In this document: positions 1 to 10,088 of the stretch, piece by piece
Layout of the letters: each line of letters begins with the position of its first letter
Numbering within the stretch: position 1 is the first letter of the stretch
Assembly (NCBI GenBank): GCA_004380135.1
Contig: QXCR01000013.1
Span: forward strand, 62,001-126,000
From: Stemphylium vesicarium
Taxonomy: Eukaryota > Ascomycota > Dothideomycetes > Pleosporales > Pleosporaceae
Length of the DNA stretch: 64,000 nt
Direction of reading: 5' to 3'
The notes under the pieces: generated by a model
What the model was told of the DNA's origin: nothing
Seen by the model: only the letters and a program-made list of their open reading frames with translations
Databases searched by the model: none
Program-made: the position numbers and the translations under genes

Positions 1-2551
1 TCAAAGGATCGCTGCAGAGCTGTGCCGCACAGAGGAAACAGCTATTGCTGAAAAGACCGATGAAAACATGACAGGAGACCACGCTCGTTCTGAAGACCAT
101 TCATCTTGGCGGGACAATCGCAAGACCTCTGGCACCAGCCCACGTTCCTCCCTCAATCGCCACACTGGTCGCTCTGTCGCCCCTTCAGGTCGCGTCTCGA
201 AACCGATACCCCCTCTGTGGATGTATCCTGGTCCCAAGGGCTTGCCCGAAGAGCCCTCACCCGAATCCAGTCGAGCCGTCTTTTCCCACATTGATGCTTC
301 CAAGTATCCACTCAGCGACGATGTCCTGGACATGGAAATTACCTTGTGGCTGGAATTGATCATCTCACTACTTCAAAAACCGCCTGATTGGGAAATATAC
401 AGTTATGTCTTGGTTCATCTTGGCCCCCAGCTCTCTAATCAAGCTTTGGTTCGCAGTTGCGTTGTCCAGCTCCAGATGCTGCGAAACGTTCTTTGTGAAC
501 AGGTTCGAAATGCGAGTTTCCACGAACCGCCGCCACACACGCTTTTGAAGAAGGCTGATGTGGCGGTCTGCCTGTTCCACACCCTGACCGTCATCATCAG
601 CTATCACGAATACTTCGAAAAGAGCGAAGAAGATGATTTGGTGAAAGCGTTCTTGCAGGGAATCGTACAATGGGACCGAACATCAAAGTGGTGTATCCAT
701 GCCTTGTCTGTTTGCTGCTTCGAAATTCCGCTCTCAGTCAGTAAATCACTCGACAGTATCGTCCAGAAGATGTCTCAGATCATCACCAAGCCGGCTACAG
801 CGATCCATATCCTCGAGTTCCTGGTGTCAATGGCGCGCCTTCCCGAGCTTTTCAAAAACTTTCGTGAAGACGAGTTCAAGCTGGTATTCGGAGTGTGCTT
901 CCGCTATTTGCAGCACATTCGGGATCAACAGGGTCGAACAACGAATGGGATCTCGTCACAAAACGGTCATCGAACGCTACGGCATAGCGGACCATCAAGA
1001 GACTTTGCGGCATCTGCAGAGGCTGGTGCCACGAAGCCAAGAAGTGTTGAAGACGACCTTCCTCAATATTTGAACTCGCTCGCCTATCACGTCATCACGT
1101 TCTGGTTCATGGCTCTAAAGATGGAGGATCGGCCAAAGCAAATACCGTGGATTACCAAGAACCTCTATTTTACCGACAGTTCTGGCCGACAAGTCATGGA
1201 GGAGCAAGGGCAGGTCATTGTGGACATCATGAACATGGTGGCATATACAGACCGCGATGAGACGACACGTGATGAGTTTTCTGCCAAACCCGGAGACGGT
1301 GAGGTCTGGAAGAAGACTTGGATCGTGGGTAACGGACTGGTGACGATAGAAACTGCCGCAAGGACGGGCACCTCTGTGGTGACAACTCGTCGACCAGTAA
1401 GTGGGCTTGGTTGACTGCATTGTGAAGCAATTTACTGACTTTAGTAGTGCGGAACTCGATACCTTAAAGTGCGGCCACTGCTCACGTCGCCTCCGCGGCA
1501 TCAAGTGCCCATCACTATCGGCCTCGCATCTGAAGCCTTTTATTCCGATACCTACGTTGGCATTCTGCCTGAAGACATCTTCCAGTCGTTCTACGCACCC
1601 CTTGACCTCAGCAATCCGCCAATTCCTCTACCTGACGATGAACCAACCCGACGCGCCATCTCCACTTTTGACAGGATCGCCACGGTTGATAACTACAAAG
1701 TAGGCGTCATATACATTGGCGAAGGTCAGACAAACGAAAGAGACATCTTCATGAACGACATTGGATCCCCAGCATACACCTCGTTCCTTAGCAATCTTGG
1801 CACACTCTGCCGTCTTAAAGGCGCAAAATTCAACACGGGTGGCCTGGACACGCGGGAAGACAATGACGGCGAGTTTACCTATTGCTGGCGCGACCGCTGT
1901 ATGGAACTAGTCTTCCATATCCCAACAATGATGCCCACAAATCCTGACGACGACATGACATACCCCAACAAGAAGCGCCACATCGGCAATGACTTCGTCA
2001 ACATCATCTTCAACGACTCCGGCCTACCCTACAACTTCGACACCTTTCCATCACAGTTCAACTACGTACATATCGTCATTTCTCCAGAGTCAAGAGCTAG
2101 CTTCGTTGATCGTCGGCTAGACTCAGATCCGGAGGGTAGGAACCGCTACTATAAAGTCCAAGCGATTTCAAAGCCTGGCTTTCCTGATATATCACCCGCC
2201 GTCGAAACCAAAATTCTTTGTGGAAAGTACCTCGCAGACTACTGTCGTCTGATTGCAATCAATGCAGTAGTCTTCTCAAACGTGTGGTTCATCCGGGAAG
2301 GAGGCGAATCGAGCTCCTCATGGCGCAACAGACTGCGCGAGATCAAGCGCCTGCGAGAACGCTACGGTGCCAACGATGCTCAGCTTCATCACCCACCGCC
2401 AGCATCACCAGCCGGAAGCCAGGGCCTTTCCAGCCCTCCTTCTCGAGAGCAGAATCTGGTTTCCCCCTTCCAGCGCATGAGTATCGCAACCCACATCACG
2501 GATGGCACAAGCCGCAGCTCCATCAGCAGCTCTTCTCACGACGTCTCATAA
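1..2551 (+). CDS. TSC2: Tuberin (TSC2-like) RapGAP, 3' part
   Basis: C-terminal part of a tuberin-family GTPase-activating protein, which in other fungi inactivates Rheb upstream of TOR. The frame is open to the left edge (from base 2), so the N terminus lies outside the window. Exons read as <2..1396 and 1448..2551; the 51-nt intron starts gtaagt, and its acceptor must be the second of two adjacent TAGs because the first would leave a stop in frame. The first exon is helical tuberin-type sequence. The second exon carries the Rap/Ran-GAP domain, with the family signature KKRHIGNDFVNIIF (bases about 1970-2010); the Asn of HIGND is the catalytic asparagine thumb in characterised RapGAPs. A Ser/Pro-rich tail follows. 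The domain call is strong; Rheb as target is inferred from the family. Confidence 0.9.
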
Positions 2552-3122
2552 CGCACACCAAAAGTTGTTTGTTTTGGTGTTCAAATAGGCCTTACACATA
2601 TATACCCAGGGTTTTGCTTACTACACAAAAAGTTTCATTTCATTATTCATTCCCAGCGAAGAAGTAAGGGTTCAAATGGATACATTGCGTGGCGTCATCG
2701 GAAGGGCAAGGCCCAGGTAAAAAGTAGCATTTCCAAGTTCTCAAAATTCTCACATAAAAAGAAGAGACATCAGATCAGCATGGATGAAATGGGGTTTGTA
2801 GCTTGATTCAAACATTTTTGTAGAGAAAAGGTAGCATTTGAGGATGTTAGCAGAATTGCAAGAAGTTGTAGCATACCTTTGCTGAATTGGAGATCGTTGC
2901 CATTAACAAACTAAGTATTGTATTGAGACGACAGTGCTAATTGCGGTTTAGTGTTATGCCAGTGTTCCGAGTATGTCATGAGCGGAACGTTGCTCGGAAT
3001 TGACGACCGCTTAGGGACGGCAGATCCCCCGCTAAGCTAGCTGTCCCTAGATGACCCGAAATCTCCAAATGACGATTCATCTCCAAGCTTTGAGCTTCCT
3101 TACACCTGAGCCACGCGACAAC
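2552..3122. other. Intergenic, no gene seen
   Basis: 3' flank of the tuberin gene and 5' region of the next gene. No convincing coding frame. In-frame ATGs at 3051 and 3075 precede the chosen start of the next gene, so part of this stretch may be its coding sequence or leader. A short hairpin lies at 3012-3049. Confidence 0.5.
3012..3049. repeat. 10-bp inverted repeat (possible hairpin)
   Basis: TAGGGACGGC at 3012-3021 pairs with GCTGTCCCTA at 3040-3049 (one G.U wobble as RNA) across an 18-nt loop. It sits 74 nt upstream of the ATG at 3123 and 2 nt before the upstream in-frame ATG at 3051, so it would fall in the leader or just upstream of it. Function unknown; it may be chance. Confidence 0.4.
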
Positions 3123-4409
3123 ATGGCGACGCCAAATCTGCCATTTTTATGGCCTATGCTGTTTAAACCGGCGAAAGCGGCACGAGTCCACGTCTCGAGA
3201 GCAAAAGAGAGTGCGCCTCGTACGCGGCAAGCACGCCGTCATCTTACAGCAACCCCCCGCTGGACCGAGCAATCGATTCCGCAGCGGTACGGCAAGGCTT
3301 ATGAACATGCTGCGTCGATAGAGCATCAAGATCCACCCAAAGAGCCTCAAGGAAAGAGCCTCGCGACAACGGAAAAGCCTCCTCAAGATCCAATCCACGA
3401 GCAAGAGGAAGGAGAAGAAGATGCGCCAGCACCGACCTCCAGCCCCTCGACGCCTTCCAAAGCCAGCGCAATCGAAGAAACCATGCCACCGACCACGCCA
3501 GCACCCGAGCCACCCAAGACCGGCGAAAACAAACCTCTCGACAGTGTCCTCCACATTCCCACGGCGGCCGAAGAAGAGTCGCATAAAGCACCACACCTAA
3601 AGACGCCTCCTTACGTACATCACTTCGACACCTATGGCCTCGTACGCAAGCTTTCGCAGTCGGCATATACGGCAGAACAGTCAATTACCATCATGAAAGC
3701 CGTGCGGCAAACACTATTATCCAACATGGCCTTGGCGCGGGAAGGGCTTGTCAGCAAGAGTAACGTGGAGAACGAGACATATTTGTTCCGGGCAGCATGC
3801 AGCGAACTCAAGACTGAAATTGGCAATGCGAGGAAGGGCGAGATGGAAAGGATGAGGCAAGAGCGTGGACAGTTGCAGCACGAGGTCGACATTTTGGGTC
3901 AGAGATTAGGACAAGAGACTGGTGGTTTGAAAGATGAGCTCAAAGGGCTGTTTGACGACAGGAAGATGGCCGTGAGGCAAGAGCAGAGAAGCATGGAAAC
4001 AAAGGTATATCATTTTACTTTCCAGCATGCATCACACACCGAGCGCGTACTAACTCCTCCCCACTAGATCCAAGAACTCAATTACAAAATCACAGTCGCC
4101 CTGAACTCGGACGCCCGCTCCGAAGTCGAAGCTCTCCGCTGGGTACTCACGCGACGCGCTGCCATTACCGTCGGCGTCTCGGCCTTTATGCTCTTCGTCG
4201 CGCTGAGGTATACAAGCTACGTGCAACACCAAATCCAAGAGGAGAAGAGGAAGAACCTGCCACCGCACCGACCCAGTCCCCTGGAGGAAATGGCAGATAA
4301 CACCACGACGGCCAGTAGACCGGTTGTAGATCCCGCGAGCCCAACGTCACAATCACAAGACGCGCTGGGCGGAGAGCTCTTGGCCACTGAGGGTGTGTCG
4401 CTTGGTTAG
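3123..4409 (+). CDS. DUF1640 / MCUR1-CCDC90-like mitochondrial coiled-coil membrane protein
   Basis: Member of the CCDC90/MCUR1 (DUF1640) family of inner-mitochondrial-membrane coiled-coil proteins. Exons 3123..4004 and 4068..4409, with a 63-nt phase-0 intron containing a tactaac-like branch site. From the ATG at 3123 the N terminus is rich in Arg, Lys and Ala without acidic residues for about 50 residues, fitting a mitochondrial presequence; ATGs at 3051 and 3075 in the same frame are alternatives. A low-complexity Pro/Glu/Thr region follows, then the family core beginning HFDTYGLVRKL, where the query reads like an EF-hand-free helical pair, a coiled coil, and one transmembrane helix near the C terminus (ITVGVSAFMLFVALRYTSYV). 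Some fungal databases mislabel this family as MOZ acetyltransferase; no acetyltransferase motif is present. Confidence 0.8.
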
Positions 4410-4681
4410 TCTACGGCAGATGAACGTGTCTCACAGGAGGCTTTATGCGGAAAACTGGAATGTGTATGTGCAAATGCAACTTTTGTTTGTATGTCGGCAT
4501 CAACAGCAGTAGCAGCAGTAGAAGATGAAGTAGTAGAATCGGACATTGAACGAAATGATTGAAATCACAATTAACAGCCACAGCAAAGTTAGCCATGTTC
4601 ATCCAAAATATACACCCACCCACACATACATACACGTATACACAAAACCCTCACTCCACTACCCAACCCTTCTCCCCCATC

Positions 4682-5539
4682 TCAAGCCCCCACATCCTGC
4701 ACCTCATAGCTAATCTTGCTAACCCCCTTCTGCCTCTTAACCCCCCTAACAACAACCTTCCCACACTCCGCCAAACCCCGCACATGCGTCCCACCACAAG
4801 GATAACTCCCCAGCTCCCCAATCCTAACCACCCTCACCCCATCAACCTCATCCCCCTTAATCGCATCCCCCTGCCCCACACCCTTGCACTCGCCCTTCAC
4901 CTTCTCCTCGTCCCAAAAAAGGATAGACACGGGAAGGTCCTGCGCGACCATCTCATCGACTTTGGCTTGAATCGCTGCTTTCGCGTCACCAGGGATGAGG
5001 CCGGCGAACTCTACGAACGCAGCGGACGGGTAGTGTGATGCTTTGCCGTCGGTGATGTTAGATGGCAGGGTACCCGTGGCGATGAGGGCGTGGATCGCGA
5101 GGCCGATTACGTGACCGGCGGTGTGGATGCGCGAGTGTAAAACGCGTTTTTCCACGTCGATGGATTGGGATAGTTGCGTTTCTTCGCCAGCGGCTGTTTT
5201 TGCGGCGGTGAAGGCGGGGGCGGAGGATGCGCTGGGGAAGGAGCCCATGTGCAGGATCGTGGGGTCGAGTTTACGCACTTGGTGTACGGCGAAGGTGGCC
5301 TCGCCGAGGGTTATGTTGCCCGTGTCGCTGGGTTGGCCGCCGCCTTGGGCGTGGAAGATGGTCGAGGGCGTGGTTAGGATGTAGGCTGGGTTCGCTTCTG
5401 GGGGTGGTTTGAAGAGGCCTTGGGTGGCTTCTGGGAGCGAGGACAGCGGTTGGATGGATGTTAGGGTTGAGGTATGTGTGTATTTTTGGCCGTCTTTTTG
5501 GTAGAGGGGGTCTGTTCTTTGGGCTAGGGGGTCCGCCAT
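4682..5539 (-). CDS. AlaX-type alanyl-tRNA editing protein
   Basis: Free-standing homologue of the editing half of alanyl-tRNA synthetase, expected to deacylate Ser- or Gly-tRNA(Ala). The two zinc-binding blocks of the second additional domain are visible: HSRIHTAGH (HxxxH type) and CGGTH near the C terminus. An N-terminal barrel segment with FHAQGGGQPSDTG matches the AlaX/AlaRS editing core. The ATG at 5539 has a good context (acaATGG). The frame stays open upstream to an ATG at 5698, which would add 53 residues rich in His, Asn, Pro and Thr; this could be a leader read through or a weak targeting extension, so the start is uncertain. Single exon, 285 residues from 5539. Confidence 0.85.
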   Translation of the reverse strand: MADPLAQRTDPLYQKDGQKYTHTSTLTSIQPLSSLPEATQGLFKPPPEANPAYILTTPSTIFHAQGGGQPSDTGNITLGEATFAVHQVRKLDPTILHMGSFPSASSAPAFTAAKTAAGEETQLSQSIDVEKRVLHSRIHTAGHVIGLAIHALIATGTLPSNITDGKASHYPSAAFVEFAGLIPGDAKAAIQAKVDEMVAQDLPVSILFWDEEKVKGECKGVGQGDAIKGDEVDGVRVVRIGELGSYPCGGTHVRGLAECGKVVVRGVKRQKGVSKISYEVQDVGA

Positions 5540-6567
5540 TGTGGTGGTTGTGATGGGGTTTCTTGGATTGTGGTTTTGTGGTGTAGCAGCGTGTGGATGG
5601 TGGCGAGACAGAGTTGTTTGTGAAGTTAAGAATCCAGGTCGTTTTCCACCAAGATGAATTGCTAAGCTGCGGGCAAGATTTGTGGGAAGAGTTGTCATAC
5701 GATTCCTCTTTCGTTATTTGTTTGCCTCCTTTCAATCTTTGTCTTCCACTTTATACTGCTGGGACGCTTCCTCGTCCTAGGCTATTCCGAATGCCGAAAT
5801 CCGAAAGGGCGCAGATATCGTATTCGTCTACCGTATTTTGCTGGATATAGAAAGAAATTTAACCTTCGTAGTAGTCGCGGACGTGCATTCAACACAGAAT
5901 GTTCTCGTTGATGTGGAGTCCCGCAACACGCCCTTTAGATGTGTACATGCGCTATACCGCGTTAGGAAGGTGAAAAGTGGATGATGCTCTTCGTTGCTGC
6001 TGGGTTCTGTCCGAAATCGGTGGAGTCGTCACTCAGAAAGAGGAAATGGAATTGGTTTAGAGATATGTGTGACAATGTACAACTTCGATGTACTTTTCTG
6101 CCAAAGGAACAGTGGCAACGTTGATGTTGTGTGGTGCGTAGCGATGCAAGGTATACTATCGATAAGAATTTGTAGTGACGTATTCTGTTATCTCTATATC
6201 CTTAACTCGCTTACCCGACAAATGTAAACTAGGCCGGTCACACAACCTGAGCAATGGAATACTGCTAAAGATCCAATTTGAAGACAGTCAAAATAATAAA
6301 TCATGAATTGCTGCAATACCTTGAAACTTCTCTTATTAAAAATGCTACATGAAACGCTTGCTTGATAACACTTTCTTTTTGGTGTAAAACGCCGACAAAA
6401 CACCTTCTATAGTGTATGAGTGTGTAAATGCCAAAAGGAAATCCTCCCACCAATAGCCAATGCTAAGCATGTTAAACTGCGTAAATAAAGGGACATGATA
6501 CTGTTGCTAAAGTGGTATGAAAGAAGCAGCAAAAGTCGTCAAAACCCCTGGGTATCTCTCTATTCGT
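5540..6567. other. Intergenic, no gene seen
   Basis: Upstream region of the AlaX gene (possibly including a 5' extension to 5698) and 3' flank of the mannitol dehydrogenase gene. Mostly AT-rich toward 6200-6500. Only short unconvincing frames. Confidence 0.5.
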
Positions 6568-8271
6568 TTAAGCGTACTTCTCAATCATGGCCATGGCGCC
6601 CTCCTTCTCCAAACCCTCAAGAGCAGCCTTGAGCTCGGAGACGAAGCGCTTGTCGTCACGGAGATCGTCACCGAAGAGCTTCTTGATGTTGAGCTGGGCC
6701 ATGGGGCCCTGAGCGGCGTAGGACTGGAGCTCCTCGACCATGGGGTCGTCGACCTTGAAGGCCTTGCCGGCGTCGTCGATACCGCTGTTGTAACGGAACC
6801 AGGCGGCAGCGACGAGAGTGAGGCGGCGGAGAGGGCCACCACACATGATCTGTTCGGCAATGCTGGGCATGATGAACTGAGGGATCTTGCCACTGCCTCC
6901 GAGGCAGATACGAGGAAGCTCGTCCTTGAGGGTAGGGTTGGAGAAACGGCCGAGGAGGGTCTGGCAGTATTCGTCGACGCTAACACCAGGGATCTGGGGA
7001 AGGAGGGGCTTGACCTCCTGCTGCATCATGTTGACGACGAACTGGCGGTAGACGGGGTGGCCAATCACTTCGTGGATGTACTCGAAGCCGGCGAGCTGAC
7101 CAGCGTATCCCATGGCGGAGTGGGATCCGTTAAGGAGACGGAGCTTGATCATCTCGTACTCCTCGACCTGGTGGACATCGGGGACGATCTGGACACCGGC
7201 CTTCTCGAAAGGAGGGCGGCCGTCAACGAACTTGTCCTCGAGCACCCACTGGTGGAAGGGCTCGGTGACAACTGGCCATGCATCCTCGACGCCGAAGCTC
7301 TGGGCAAGGTTGACCTTGTCCTCCTCGTTGGTGCGGGGAGTGATGCGGTCAACCATGGAGTTGGGGAAAGCACCGTTGCTGGCAATCCAGTCGGCAACCT
7401 CGGGGTTGAAGTGACGAGCGAAAGAGACAAGCATGTTGCGGCTAATGTCACCGTTCTTCTGCATGTTGTCGCAGGAGAGAACGGTGAAGGGTCGGAGACC
7501 AGCGGCGTGGCGGCGCTCCATGGCCTGGTAAAGGTAGCCGAAGACGGTACGAGGAGGCTGTCCGCCAGCAAGGTCGGCGGCAACATCCGGGTGGTCGGTT
7601 TGCAGCTGATGGGTGTTCTCGTTCATATAGTAACCGCTCTCAGTGACGGTCAATGAGACGATGTGGGTGTCTGGGTGAGCCATCTTGGCGACAACAGCCT
7701 CAGCGCTGTCAGGAGCGAAGAGGTAGTCGGTGATACTGCCGCAAACACGGGCAGTGCTACCCTCGGCAGCGCGCTCAATGATGGTGTAAAGGTTGTCCTG
7801 GGGCGTCAGGGCATCGCGCATGGGAGCAGCGAATGGCTGGAGGTCAACGCCGCAGATGGACCAGTCCTGAACATTGAATTGCTCAAGAAGGGTGTCGACG
7901 TAGGCAGCGAGATGGGCTCGGTGGAAACCACCAACACCAACGTGGACGATACCCTGCTTGACACCTTGTCGCTGATAGGTGGGAACGGAAACATTCTCCA
8001 ACTGTGCAAGGTTCTGCGTGTTAAGCTTGACGGGTGCTCCGGCTGCCTTACGGGCGTGTGTGGAGGCGGATCCGGCAATCTTCTGATCCTTTCGGTGAGT
8101 AAACTCCCTGGGTGGTGCGTTGTACACAGGCTTGCTCTCCGAGGGGTTCTGGCGAGCAGCCTCAGAGCTCTGGAACCTAACGGGAGTGATGCGGTGCGAT
8201 GGCCTGGTGGACTGGAAAACAGCCCGAGCGCGGGCGGCTCGCAGAAGGTTTCGGGGGACTTGAGGAGGCAT
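6568..8271 (-). CDS. Mannitol 2-dehydrogenase with N-terminal targeting-like extension
   Basis: Long-chain polyol dehydrogenase converting mannitol and fructose with NAD(H). Nucleotide-binding block VHVGVGGFHRAH and the family signature KLRLLNGSHSAMGY (substrate/catalytic region) are present, and the C-terminal domain is complete. Single exon of 567 residues. Fungal mannitol 2-dehydrogenases are usually near 500 residues and begin close to the segment here reading VKLNTQNLAQ (about residue 80). This copy has about 80 extra residues that begin MPPQVPRNLLRAARARAVFQ and contain VRFQSS, an Arg-rich, acid-poor stretch like a mitochondrial presequence with a cleavage site. No internal Met occurs before the core in the open frame, so the extension is likely translated unless an unseen 5' intron exists. 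Confidence 0.92.
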   Translation of the reverse strand: MPPQVPRNLLRAARARAVFQSTRPSHRITPVRFQSSEAARQNPSESKPVYNAPPREFTHRKDQKIAGSASTHARKAAGAPVKLNTQNLAQLENVSVPTYQRQGVKQGIVHVGVGGFHRAHLAAYVDTLLEQFNVQDWSICGVDLQPFAAPMRDALTPQDNLYTIIERAAEGSTARVCGSITDYLFAPDSAEAVVAKMAHPDTHIVSLTVTESGYYMNENTHQLQTDHPDVAADLAGGQPPRTVFGYLYQAMERRHAAGLRPFTVLSCDNMQKNGDISRNMLVSFARHFNPEVADWIASNGAFPNSMVDRITPRTNEEDKVNLAQSFGVEDAWPVVTEPFHQWVLEDKFVDGRPPFEKAGVQIVPDVHQVEEYEMIKLRLLNGSHSAMGYAGQLAGFEYIHEVIGHPVYRQFVVNMMQQEVKPLLPQIPGVSVDEYCQTLLGRFSNPTLKDELPRICLGGSGKIPQFIMPSIAEQIMCGGPLRRLTLVAAAWFRYNSGIDDAGKAFKVDDPMVEELQSYAAQGPMAQLNIKKLFGDDLRDDKRFVSELKAALEGLEKEGAMAMIEKYA

Positions 8272-9230
8272 GATAAAATAACGTATGTGAGTATGGAGAG
8301 GATGAGATGGATGAGCAGAGGACAGTCGGGGATGGTCAAAGATTTATAAAGACACAGCTTTGTCTTTTTTGTGGGCACGTTGTAGACGTCTCGTAAGCAT
8401 GGTGCCAACAAAAAAAAAGTCGATCATAGCGTAGGGCCCCTATTTTTTCAGAGGGTCTAGACATGGTGGATTATGAGTCGGGAAAGGTAGGCTGATAGCC
8501 TGTGCTTTGGAAAACGTGGGTAGTCGCCAAAGGGGGCTGCGGCTTGCATTGTGTTGTGTCGGTCGCGGGCTGGTGGTACGTGCCGGCGGCGCCCCGACGT
8601 GCGCAGGAACAGTTTGGCGGGTTCGTACCAGACAAGATCAGACTTTTCCTTGACGCGTCTCTCGGACGAGGCCCCAATTTTTAGACTGGATAAGGGTTTC
8701 AGACTTTTGCGCTGCCGCCTCCGCCGTCTGAAGGAAGCAGCCCACAATTGCGCCGTAGTGCTGATGCTATAGGGCGATTTTGTGCGGTGCACAATTCTTG
8801 CGTGCTACGTGCTGGAGCCATTACTGACAAAAACGCTGTGGCTTGCGGCTCTACCAAGGTACACCGCCGAATGCAATTACGTGGGGGGTGGGGGGTTCGC
8901 CTGCTCGCGGCCAGGAACACCGACCGCTCTCGGCTGCATGGCCGATTGACCGGCCGCAAGGCTTGCTGCAGCGATTGTGTTGTTGACCGCACTTTCAATA
9001 CACCTTGGCACCTCCATGCAGCATCATGGATGGTGGCGACTGTGCGACAGGCGTGGCCTCAGCATGGCTATCTATGCACCTGGGGTAGGTGCGGGTCTGG
9101 AAGCGGAGGCATGAGTTCATCCGGACGCACATACGAGCTGTGATCGTGAGGTGGATCTCGGTAGCGTCCAGGATTAGGCACTCAGACACACGTTGAGAGG
9201 GCAATGGAAGCCCTAGCTGGCTTCTCCATC

Positions 9231-9254
9231 CTTCGCTGCCCCCTTCGCTGCCCC
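9231..9254. repeat. Tandem 12-mer, two copies
   Basis: CTTCGCTGCCCC at 9231-9242 and again at 9243-9254. Short direct duplication in noncoding DNA; no function apparent. Confidence 0.7.
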
Positions 9255-9406
9255 CCAATGACTCGTTCACCGACTTCTGGCCTTTGCGAAGATCCTGACA
9301 ACGGCCACCAAAATGATCTGCGCCCTGCAGCTGAGCCTCAAGCTATTCTACACGGCACATCATCCCCGCGATAGCTCTGCATGCCAGCTATCAGATCGGC
9401 ATTCGG

Positions 9407-9427
9407 CCTAAGCCCTAAGCCCTAAGC
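9407..9427. repeat. Tandem CCTAAGC, three copies
   Basis: Three exact copies of the 7-mer CCTAAGC. It resembles, but is not, the 6-base fungal telomere repeat CCCTAA. Confidence 0.8.
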
Positions 9428-10088
9428 ATGCCGAAGACGACGGGTCCCGTCTAGCTTTTCTGCACTACGACGTCAGTCGTGCATAGTTTTGCCACCGGCA
9501 GCACTCAATTTGCACAAGCCGAAGAGCCTGCGTGGGGATGGAAGCCGCTTTCGCAGCTTCTCGAAAACCTACAGCCTCCGGAGTGGGCTTACCTGCCCCA
9601 GATAAGCTTCGTCACACAGGTGCAGCAGCGATCCACACCCGCGGCGGAGCTGCTCGAAGCAGTCGAAGGCAGACCCACATGCCGTACGGCCTGGAGAAAG
9701 AGAAGGCCAAGCGAAGAAGCAACATCATAACTTTTCCTGTCACTTGTTAGCTGCTTCCTGGTGACCCGTGCAAAACCGACGTGTCCGGAGAATACAATCG
9801 AGATGAGATGGAATCTTGGGAAATTGGCTCGGCATATTGCTAGAGCGGTGTTTTGACTGACACGTAGACCGTGTTGAGATCACGCGTGTGATAAGGTTCG
9901 GGGATAAGGCTGTCAAGACCACCACGCCAAGAATAAAGCAATCAATTTCACGATGCCCGTTTTAGGTACACGCAAATAACCTTTGCGGAGGTTCCCACGG
10001 GTCAATAGTATAGGTTACGCGTCCCCCGTACTCCTAATGCCGGTGCGGGATGCTATTCTCATGCGCGCCCGGCCGTGTCATGCGCCTT

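Larger units (their letters stand above)
8272..10088. other. Long intergenic stretch, no gene seen
   Basis: About 1.8 kb between divergent-end neighbours. Several frames of 60-130 codons occur on both strands but none shows recognisable domains or joins across splice sites into anything longer. Two short tandem repeats (9231-9254 and 9407-9427) lie here. Confidence 0.45.

Noticed and set aside
6517..8349. Long open frames on the plus strand opposite mannitol dehydrogenase (up to 379 codons)
   Set aside because: They are antisense shadows caused by the strong codon bias of a highly expressed gene; composition is Val/Gly/Leu/Asp-rich with no domain.
9407..9427. Interstitial telomere repeat
   Set aside because: Unit is the 7-mer CCTAAGC, only three copies; fungal telomeres use CCCTAA, so this is probably chance.
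9479..9730. 83-codon frame in the 8.3-10.1 kb gap
   Set aside because: No domain, no conserved features, chance length in GC-balanced DNA.
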